Shown one piece after another: positions 12,553 to 21,700 of a stretch of 64,000 nucleotides of DNA. Every line of letters starts with the position of its first letter. The stretch's first letter is position 1. Source of the DNA: Hanleya hanleyi (taxonomy: Eukaryota; Mollusca; Polyplacophora; Lepidopleurida; Hanleyidae); the NCBI GenBank assembly GCA_036873755.1, contig JAVTVY010039339.1, positions 62,001 through 126,000 of the forward strand, in the 5' to 3' direction. The notes below the pieces were generated by a model that saw only the letters and a list, made by a program, of their open reading frames with translations, did not search any database and was not told where the DNA came from. A program made the position numbers and the translations under genes.

Positions 12553-12738
12553 TAGAGGTAGGCTAATTTCTACAAAAATGTACACGGATGATCTCGAGGA
12601 GGTCGTACGGAAGTAAGCAACCTTTTCTGATCTTTTGTTGACGATAGCCCCCAGCTAATTAACTTGCCAAACACCTGTGCTCTCCACATGATTAGCTCCC
12701 CTGATGCTTCTTAGCGAATATGATACAATCTCACGTTC

Positions 12739-13028
12739 GGCTATTTCCGTATTGGCGGAACGAGCCTCTCACATAGTACGCACAAATCCCCACCGGTGGG
12801 GAGCGTGTGACGATCACGCAGTGAGTCGGCTACGAAATAGCACTACTTGCCTTCGGTAATCGAGCGATCTGATCGCATTTTATTGTGAAATGAAGTTAAT
12901 TTTAACCAAACGAACATAATTCATTCAAATTATACAAAACTATTTCTATGTTTAGTTGAATAATAGCAATCTATCCCAAGAACTCAGCAAGTGGACTAAT
13001 TTGAAATTTTCCGCCAATACGGAAATAG
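12739..13028. mobile_element. Possible MITE with CTATTTCCGTATTGGCGGAA inverted ends
   Basis: CTATTTCCGTATTGGCGGAA near 12740 recurs as its exact reverse complement near 13008-13028. About 290 bases lie between, including a CCCCACCGGTGGGG hairpin. No clear target duplication is seen, so the element call is tentative. Confidence 0.45.
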
Positions 13029-13029
13029 A

Positions 13030-14002
13030 CGAATGCAAGATTGGTTCCATCGAAAACTAATTGTGTGCATGATAACATAAGATTCTTTATTGTACTGAGC
13101 ATCCCATTTGGGACAGAGTACAAAACACATAAAAAGTAGAACAAATAAAGCAAACAAACAGGTGCGACGTTTCGGTTTCTGCTCCCAGAAATCCACTAGG
13201 CCATAGGTCAGTTTTTGCTGCTAAACTGAGTTCTGGGGCTAGATTGAATATGATATTTAAAAAAAAAATTGATCGATCAGTTGAGCCCAGTGACCTTGAC
13301 CTCATGCAGAAGATGGCGACCTCCCACATGCAGGTATGAACGTGAGCGAAATGTGTTTTTCATCGAAAAACTTATAAATGGTTAAGTTGTATCAACCTGA
13401 TTTATCTAAGATTGTGAAGACTGTGTCTGGGCGCCGATTGTTGCGCAGCCTGATAAATTGAAATCAGGAAATGTTACGTCAGCGATCCGATGACCAATGA
13501 TTTGACTGACAAAACCTGTTTGACATGTTTTGGCAGAAGACACGTCATCCACAAGGTCCCTGAACAACACAAATGAATGGAACGAGTTGAAAAATCTGGA
13601 ACCATTAGCCTTGAACCGAAACGCAAAGGAAACGCAATCATATTTTTCGTCAAAGGGCTTTCGAGTGCGCTGAATTGAGCAATATCATAAGGACTGATAT
13701 TAATAGGATGAACAACTGTACAAATCTTTCTTTCTAAAACCCTGTAAATCGTCTGTAATCCTTGAAACATTTTATAGACCCGCTCTTCCACTTTCCCGGG
13801 AAAGAAAACAATGAGGCGCTCGACGGGTGGGACTCACCTGTGTTACACAGTATGCTGAGTCAACACACAGAACATAATTTTCTTACGTCAGCTACCCGAC
13901 CCTCCAATTGTTTTCACCTGAACAGGTATCAGAGTTATTTCTCTTGCTTTGAAGTTCTCTTGGAACACGTAACTTCCGCTTTTCACTTTTGATGGCGATT
14001 TC
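13030..14002. other. No gene supported; possible short donor-flanked ATG at 13301
   Basis: ATGGCGACCTCCCACATGCAG ends at a GT donor (GTATGA) near 13334, which could be a first exon, but no downstream partner exon was found. A 105-residue minus-strand frame (13474-13791) has no recognised motif. Confidence 0.25.
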
Positions 14003-14284
14003 ATGTCTTAAAGGTCAACCCAAACGATCTGAGGTCAAAAATAAAAAAAAATAGTCCTTTCGATTCTGAAAATAATGATATTTTTTTTATAATTTTGTGT
14101 CGTCTGGTTGGCGAGATATTGCCGTTTGAAAGCTGAAAATCGCTCTCCTGTCAATTCCAGCTGTGACGTCACGGGGGGACAGCCGTCTACTCTTATATTC
14201 TCTATGTTAAAGCCGTATACCACAGTCATAAGTAGCTGCTGATTTCTGGAGATTTTCGGGGTATCGGGGCATCATTTGTTACAT

Positions 14285-14738
14285 ATGTCGCGACGTTGTG
14301 TAGTGGGAGGTTGCAGTTTTACTACAGATGACGGTGGTAGTATTCATTTGTGGCCTAAAGACGAGAAAATCGCTGCAAATTGAACGAAATTTGTACGCAA
14401 CACGAGGGTGTGGAAAGAGGGCCTGAGCCAGTACTCGTATAATTTGCTCGGCACATTTTGACAGAAAGACATCATTCGAGGACCTCTACAGCGTAGCAGT
14501 TGAATTCGGGTACAAACCAAAACTAAAGACAACAGCTATTCCAACTATCAAACCTAAGAACAATCAGAATGTGACGGCAAAGAAATCGGACAAGAAGAAT
14601 CTACCACGGACATCGGCTGAGCGAACCTTGCCTGCAAGCGAGGCCTCGAGCAGGGAGACGGCTGTACATGCCCTGCTCGCTCTCGCGTCCCCGATAAACG
14701 CCCAGAATGCTATCCATGATGTGGCATTTGTTGATTGA
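14285..14738 (+). pseudogene. THAP-domain protein, broken single-exon copy
   Basis: The frame begins MSRRCVVGGCSFTTDD and continues to SIHLWPKDEKIAAN, matching the start of a C2CH THAP zinc finger (C-x4-C, then the conserved hydrophobic-W-P). A TGA at 14381-14383 sits where the invariant THAP tryptophan (TGG) is expected, then TKFVRNTRVW continues in the same frame. A frameshift at about 14420-14445 is needed to reach RIICSAHFDRKTSFEDLY, the second C-x2-H half of the finger, and a lysine-rich tail ending VAFVD and TGA at 14736-14738. THAP proteins bind DNA; many are transposase-derived. Two lesions make a functional product unlikely. A CRE-like TGACGTCA site lies upstream at 14164. It faces the fragment at 15544-15825. 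Confidence 0.8.
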
Positions 14739-14739
14739 G

Positions 14740-15543
14740 CACCTACAAGTTAGACTGGATGAGTCTCTATTTCATATGTACTATTTAATAATAATAAAAT
14801 GATCTTTCTTAAATATATATGTTTGATAAGTAAATAAATAAAAAATAAAAATTTTTAAAAAAAATGAAACAAATATTTCAAGTATTTCTTAATAGGCAGA
14901 GTTACTTCCTTTTGTTTCCCCTTTAAAATACATTGTGAAACAGGGGCTGGGTCCAGTCTACCTACAATTGTGAGAGTGCATGGAGACCAGACAACGACAA
15001 AGTCGTACAGTGATCGGGCAAACCGGTCACCTTTTATTGTTGTTTTTTTCTGAACACCTATTGGTTCTGAACACCCATTGGAGTGAATGGCTGTAGATAC
15101 AGAAGTGATAATAATACTTTCATAATCCTTTGACATTTGAGATTGTGGGAATATCATTCGATTTCAATTTAATTGAAGTAATTTGTCAAAAATTGAGCAA
15201 ATGTGAATGCCGATCCATCACGTCGTTTCGACACCCACTCACCACGGCTTAATTTTCGCCATGAAAGTTTTTTATCAAACTATATAATTCTGAAAGTGGT
15301 ATTTCATGGGGATTATGGGAAAACAAACAGAATTCAAATCGGACGTATATCAGTAGAGGTATCAACAGTTTACTGTCCATTCTGTCGAATCCCGGAGTTT
15401 ATCCCTTCGAAAAGGCCGTCTCGGCCAGTAACAACAACAACACAAACGTGCTCGTTCTTTACATCACAGAATCGTTCTACATTCAATACAGTTTGAAATA
15501 TATGGACATTTGGTCTTATAGATGACGATAATAAAGTTTCCAG
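14740..15543. other. No gene supported
   Basis: AT-rich start, then mixed sequence between the THAP remnant and the acidic fragment. Frames at 14855-15157 (minus) and 15203-15496 (plus) show no recognised motif. The missing C-terminal part of the 15544-15825 protein was looked for here on the minus strand and not found. Confidence 0.35.
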
Positions 15544-15825
15544 TCAAGTTGCAAACCAATCTATATTCAACAAACGACCTCTCCGAATCCTGTCGTCGTC
15601 GAGTTCCACGTTGTCAGAATGGTCGTCACTGTCAGAGTCGGAGCAGTACGGCTCAAATTGATAGGGCTGAATTCCGTCGTTGGTTTTCAAACAACTGTTA
15701 TTTTGCCCGTCATCATCCTCCTCTATGTCTATTTCAGCTTCTTGGTGAAAAATATTTCCATCTAAGGAGCTGATATCGCTCGAATCGACATCTGAATCGG
15801 AGCTCTGACTGCACTCGCTTTCCAT
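15544..15825 (-). pseudogene. P2X7 ballast-like (ZCD family) N-terminal fragment
   Basis: The 93-residue frame starts MESECSQSSDSDVDSSDISS and holds IQPYQFEPYCSDSDSDD, then ends NIDWFAT. Acidic serine-rich N-termini with an I-x-P-Y-x-F-E-P motif followed by N-T-D-W-C-x-C are typical of invertebrate proteins related to the cytoplasmic ballast domain of P2X purinoceptor 7. Here the expected W-C-x-C cysteine cluster is replaced by WFAT and a stop, so the zinc-binding part is missing: either truncated or continued in an exon I cannot identify. A CRE-like TGACGTCA (about 15862-15869) sits just upstream of its ATG. Function of the family in invertebrates is not established. Confidence 0.5.
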
Positions 15826-17077
15826 GTTATCCGCTATTTTTTCTCAGGCAATTGCCCTGCGTGACGTCATCAACCCAGCTGTGAAAGTGTGAAAAAGCCC
15901 ACTTTGCTCCCATATTACGTGTGTTTCTGATCGGATTAGAATTTTTCAATATTTTTTCATACAAAGTGAAGTATGAACTATGATTTTTTAGGGTTTTTAG
16001 ACAAAAGAAAAATCCGTTTGGGTTGTGATCATTTGGCTTGTTGTACACTTGAATGTAACCCAGAAACTCTGGCTGTGATAGGTAAATTTAGGGTAAGGGG
16101 GCGTGGCATTCCTATCACAGCCGAGATCGCACCTAGGTTAAATTTTAGCGATAAAAATTTGACTGGCGAAAAGCGGCTTTTCGCTGACGAAAATAACGAA
16201 ACGGGAGAGAAAAAATATGCCAATTTGATACAGTTTGACCGACCTGAGCTTCTTTCACCATGTACCATCTCTAATGACTGTTTGGGACTCCAAAAAATTA
16301 GTGACGACGAAGAAAACACAATAAACGCTCGATTTCGATGTTTACCGCCATTTCCTCAGATTACAGCTCAACGAGACTTGGCCGCGCGTGCGCACTAGTA
16401 TCGTGACCTTTCTGATCTGACTATGGTGAAATGGACGAGTCACGTGGTCAGAAAGGTCAATCGCGTTGGAAATCTCGAGCTCTCAACGAGACTGAAAATG
16501 GCGGCAACTTGACGAGTTAGATGACAAAATTAGAGTTTGGAAGAAGATTTCGTCTAACGGAATGAGTCATTAGTTGATTATCAAAGTTCTGGAGATGCCA
16601 AATCATATTATTTATTCGATAAAATGCTTTTCGTGCCTTTGTCTCAATTCCCCACGCCGTGTGCAGTTGAAGATCTCGAGCGACTGACGTCTTATTTTTT
16701 TTTTTCCTTTTCGGTCTGTATGTGATTCGGGCTAAAGGGGTCAGCAACAACAATAATAAAAAAAAAAAATAGACCCCTTAGCCGATGTTTTCGGGCTAAC
16801 TTGAATGGTGAATGTTATCATGCTCTCCTGGCTTCCCTGTTTACGCGAGTACCTTTCTTTATTTGTTACGACAAAAAAAAAATTCAACTTCTCAACCCTA
16901 ATTGTTTTGCGAGACAACATATTCCACTTTCGTGCACAATTCATAAGCAAATGTAGGTTATAAATTTATGGAATCGGAGAAAGCACGTCTCCTATTTTAT
17001 CACCAAAAGTGGTCAGTTCATTATTTGAGCTTTTTATCATTGTAAAATAATGATCATTTTGAGTTACGATTATAATT
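15826..17077. other. No gene supported; promoter-like upstream DNA
   Basis: A 141-codon open plus-strand frame (15973-16398) has no recognised domain, and its reverse is also partly open. GTGACCTTTCTGATCTGAC and GTGGTCAGAAAGGTCAATC (16400-16465) form an interrupted inverted repeat. A polyA/T-rich stretch lies at 16690-16770. Confidence 0.35.
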
Positions 17078-17163
17078 CAGCCTGATTGGGTTGAGAATTT
17101 ATGACGTCATTCACCCAAACTGTGCGGAAGCAGGTCAATTTCAACATTTTCCCCGACCTGCAA
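17078..17163 (+). repeat. Left copy of ~80-bp inverted repeat around TIMM13 exon 1
   Basis: This segment (GAGAATTTATGACGTCATTC, then CAGGTCAATTTCAACATTTT) recurs as its reverse complement at 18898-18977 with about 90% identity by eye. The two copies enclose 1.7 kb containing the TIMM13 promoter region and first exon. They may be two oppositely oriented insertions of one family or the ends of one element. Confidence 0.6.
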
Positions 17164-17191
17164 TCTAAATTTTGCAAACTAGCAGCTTCCG

Positions 17192-18056
17192 ACCAGTAAG
17201 CGAACAGGACCAGTAAGCGAACAGGTCCAACTAAATGAGGCAAAATACTAAATCCTGAGAAATTAACAATACACAAAACTTATAATTGTTCAACTACTTG
17301 ATTAGTTGGTTATTTCTACTTACGAAACTGGCTCGTTTGTCGCTCGATTCTGTTAGAAAAAGCAGACGACAGGTCGCTTGGGAGATCAACAAATAAAATA
17401 TTTTGAGATTTGCATCCTTTGTACAAACTGACAGAAAGTCAAATCAAGATGGTAATTACACCAAAAGTTGGAGAAATTGATGGTGAATCTGACGATATCT
17501 GGGGAAAATAACTTTTTCTTTCGTCATCTTTGACATCGGCAAAAGTTTTGATGCTGGTGAGGGCGCTAAGTGTGGATTTGGAGGGGACAAGTAATGATTT
17601 GAGTTATTGCCCTTGTTTTCTTTCATAATGTGGTATGGCGGTACTTCATACTGAAATGACTGCGCCCTCCGACATAGTTTTTGATGGTAGGCCGCGGTTT
17701 TATGATGTTTTTCAGTCAACGGAAGTCTGTTTTACTGTGGATAAGTACTATATTTGCACAACAATCTATTCTCGACATACAATGACCAATATCCAATAAT
17801 AATGTATCTCTAAATGGTCGAAAAATCGCTGACAAGCAAGTGTTCGCTTACTGGTCCAGTATCACCATATTTTCGGAGATCAAATCGCTCTATTTGAAAT
17901 CGTTCCTCAGTCAAGTAAATTGCTGCTGGAGAATATATTCATACCTCAAAATAATTATCAAAGTTCGGTCCTTTGTCTTCTGCCACTAGTTTTTATTTTA
18001 ATATTCAAATCGCATTTCTGGAAATTAAAATCACTCAAAAGTGTTCGCTTACTGGT
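17192..18056. promoter_or_regulatory. Four GGACCAGTAAGCGAAC motifs upstream of TIMM13
   Basis: The 16-base string GACCAGTAAGCGAACA occurs twice in tandem at about 17192-17227, and its inverted form GTTCGCTTACTGGTCCA occurs at about 17842 and 18042. No transcription factor is known to me for it. Recurrence of the same word with different flanks is suggestive of a site or a dispersed repeat fragment. Confidence 0.3.
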
Positions 18057-18663
18057 CCACCAAGGCTACAATGATCATGACATGTTGTTGTTGTTGTAGT
18101 TGTAATGTAGCGAACAAATACTTACCTTTATTCGATTACACTGAACATATTTTTCTCTACCAGACTCAGTAGTTGTTAAATGTAGCACTATCCTTCTTAA
18201 CCTTTACGAAAAATTAACTGACTTGTTGCTATGACCAAAAATACTTGTAAAATTCAGTCAAATGTTCATGAATCAGACTATTAGAATCAGACCACTTCTT
18301 CTTTCCCTTTCCGTTTCCAGTCGATACAATCTCCTCGCAGACGTACAGCTACCTTCTAACAGTATCTACGCACGACCTGTGCTGGGAGAATGTCCATGTG
18401 TCATCCACAAATCTCAATATAAATCGATATTTTTCGAATGTCAGATTAATATATTCGGCCGCTTGAATATTATTATGTGAAATTTTTATATTCAGTTCTT
18501 CTTGTCAATAAACATCGCTTTATTCTTGACATGTAATCGATTCCCGCGCCACCTATCGGCCAGCATACACGTGCTTCGGGAAAAAGTTACTCTCAAACTA
18601 GTTAGTTCATCGGCCAAGATCATCTTGTCGTTGTCAGTTAGTTGCTATAATATTTCTACAACA

Positions 18664-18777
18664 ATGGACTTCAGCCCACCGCCAGGGGGCGAGGGAATGT
18701 CTTCTGCACAAAGAGATCAAGTGCTAGAGACACTTAATCAGAAGATAGCAATGGCAACTACTCAGGCATTATTGCAG
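18664..18777 (+). CDS. TIMM13: TIMM13 exon 1 (residues 1-38)
   Basis: ATG at 18664 in the context ACAATGG, 38 codons, then donor GTATTG after CAG. It encodes the glycine/proline-rich start and the first helix up to ATTQALLQ. A longer frame open from 18502 is upstream read-through without family similarity, so the ATG at 18664 is preferred; ATG at 18697 (MSSAQRDQ) is an alternative start. An E-box CACGTG lies at 18568. Confidence 0.93.
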
Positions 18778-21700
18778 GTATTGCAATTCGCAGTTGAACA
18801 ACAACAACACATATACTATACTATACTATTAATAGGATTGATAAGTTACTGTCGGTCTCACATTACGATACAACATGGTTTTCGTGGATTTATCAGTTAA
18901 TCAGGTTGGGGAAATGTTGAAATTGACCTGATTCCGCCCAGTCTGGGTGAATGACGTCATAAATTCTCACCCCAATACCTAGTTCAACAAGCTGAACCCT
19001 ACTGACATTTAATTTTGTGATATTGATTATGTAGCTTGTAAGATCTTGTAGGATTTGAAATTTTCTTACAAGATCTTGTAAGATCTTACAAGACAGTTTT
19101 TTTGTCCTACACGATCTTACAAGATCCTGAAGGACAAAGCTGGCTGTCCTACAAGATTTTGTAAGATCCTGCAGGACAGCTGTCCTACATGATCTTGTAA
19201 GAATAAGTTTGCCTGTAGGACAAAAAATCAGTTTGCTTTTGGAAAGTATTTTTACAAGACAGTTTTACAGAATATCCACAACATTGGATCTCCAGTTGAA
19301 GATATGGTTAGCACTTTCTCTTTCAAAAATGGCAGGCATATTATCATGATATATACCAAAATTGTACTTCTCTCTACTGAATCAATCATATGGAGAACCT
19401 CATCTGTTTCACTCAAGTAAGAAAATTGTTCTTGAAAATTAAAAAAAATCTATCTGATAATAGATTAGTTTACCTTCAAACCTGATTGGGAAATTCTGTC
19501 AAAGTACTACATTTGTTTTTCAATATGTTATCGAAACGATGATACAAGTTATCAATATAACTATTTTGGTGTTTGGATACAGCGACAAAATGCGACGAAT
19601 TCTTCAATGAATACCAACAAAAACAACAGCTTGAATTAAAAAATACACAAGACTTCAGAGATCATATTAGTAACATATGGGTTTTCATTCGAATAAGGTA
19701 CGGCGCATCACGTTGGGCACACCGGTTCTCGTCAGATCACCGAAGTTAAGCAGCGTTGAGCTCGGTCAATACTTGGATGGGTGACCGGGTGCTGTACTGA
19801 CTGGGCTGATCAGTGTCCAGAATAATAGGAACTGTGGACACTCTCGTGTTCTGGCACATGTAGGCACGGTTGTGATATGACTGAAACAATGTTGAAAAGA
19901 CGTTAAATCCTACTCACTCACTCACTCACTCATTCGAATAAAATAAAGATATCAATAATATCAATCTCTACATAGTGTTATCAAAATAGTATCATATTTG
20001 TGTAAGAAATCTTGTTGAATTTAGATTTTATAATAAAATTAATAAGTTTAATAAATAATTAATTAATAATCAGTCCAATCCAAAGATTTTATCATAAAAT
20101 TGGACATAATGAAGAAAATAATTTTAGAAGAATACACCAGTTCTAACATGATTTTCAAGAAAAAAATGTCCATTAATGAATACTCTACCCTCTTCATTAT
20201 CACCAATTATATACAGATAATATTATTCTATTTTCCTGGTAGTCTATTACATTAGCAATTGACTTGCTGGCATTAATTCAACAATTTAAGGAGAGTTATC
20301 TCCCCTGTACCGGTATATTTTAATTGGCCACTGGTGGCGCCACCATGCTGTCATGAGAACAACAACAACAGCAGAAAAACATGCACGATGGAGTGCAAAA
20401 AGAAAGTTGATTTGTTCATGTTAAGCTGGAACTATTGAGGTTTAAAGAACTGTATTGCAGATGGTGATGAGTGAAGCTACATGTAGTGATGGTAAGTAAG
20501 TTATAAATATAATTATAATGTTATAACTTAATTAGCAAAACAATTCTAATTTCTAGTTAAACTCAGAATGTTGTAATGTGGACCCTCTATGAGCTTTAAC
20601 TATCAACAAGTTTCTCTTCATATACTTGGCATATTAAACAATTGATATTCTTCTCAGTAACTACTGCAGCACTTCACCTTATATTTGCAGTCAAAATTAA
20701 TGACTCATTTAGCCTGGAATTCACAAAGAAATATCCATAACTCGATCTGTCTCAAAATTCCTTTCAGATCTACCCAGGTTCATCAAGGCAGTGTGGATTG
20801 CCATTCTTGCATTGTCAGCTGAAAAAGCCCAGGCTTGGGGACCTCATGTGAAGATTGGCCATGCACCCCTGGAGGAAATACCCCGGAGGGTGAGATATAT
20901 AGGTTATATCACACCACTGCTTGTGTATTTCCTGTTCATGTCAAACAGTAGGATTTAACTTGCTAGGAAGTTTGGGGCGGGGGGGGGGGATGTTAGCTCT
21001 CAATAAATCAGTCGACATCCTCACTTGTTGTTTTGAAATGTTTATCGTTTCCAGCTTATATTTCCAGAAGATTTGAGAATATTTCCATACCAAAGTTCTG
21101 CTGAAATCGCAAAGGAATATTTATTAAAATAAATTGATAACAAATACACTGTTGGCATAACCGATATTTGCTATGATAAAAATGTGACCAGGAAAAGCAG
21201 GATAAATTATGATTAGATTTCCTATCACCATAACCATGATAACAGGTTATATTTTAATTGTCTATTTATTGCACTATTCAATTGCATGCTGCATAATTCA
21301 ATTGTACATCTGTACCCACATCTTGAAAATGAGAACATTTCATGCAACCAATCGGACATGTTCGAGGCGCACATTTCATCGACTCGGAGCAGACATGTGA
21401 TCATGGAAATCATGCAGCGTCTATTGTTGAATTACTTCTTCGCCAAAGAGGAAATAGCATCAGGTAATATTACATGACCAATACAACTGGATGACGAACA
21501 TTGTTAAAATCATATCAGTGTACATTCTCAATATTTTTTCCAATTGTGATTGCGTTTTCATTTAGTGTTGATCCATAATTCTGGATTCCACTTCAAAATA
21601 TTTTGCTTCAAATCCATGAATACTGCTTAAGTATCATAATTTATATTGCTTTATAATACTCATAACATGCATTCAAGAATGTGTATTTTACATTAATAAC

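Noticed and set aside
13301..13334. ATGGCGACCTCCCACATGCAG followed by a GT donor
   Set aside because: Good start context and donor, but no downstream exon in matching phase was found.
15973..16398. 141-codon plus-strand frame
   Set aside because: No recognised motif, no splice partners, and the opposite strand is also open over part of it.
18502..18663. Upstream extension of the TIMM13 frame to an ATG at 18502
   Set aside because: The extra 54 residues have no counterpart in Tim13 proteins, which start near MDF or MSS.
19280..19640. Two protein-like minus-strand stretches in the 3.8-kb insert (ETDEVLHMIDSVERSTILVY; SYIDNLYHRFDNILKNKC)
   Set aside because: Both are open for 50-60 codons, but the splice phases between them do not agree and no family was recognised. 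Worth a blastp.
19697..19820. 5S rRNA gene
   Set aside because: The 5S part is incomplete, diverged, and fused to a SINE tail with a 12-bp TSD, so it is a retroposon and not a gene.
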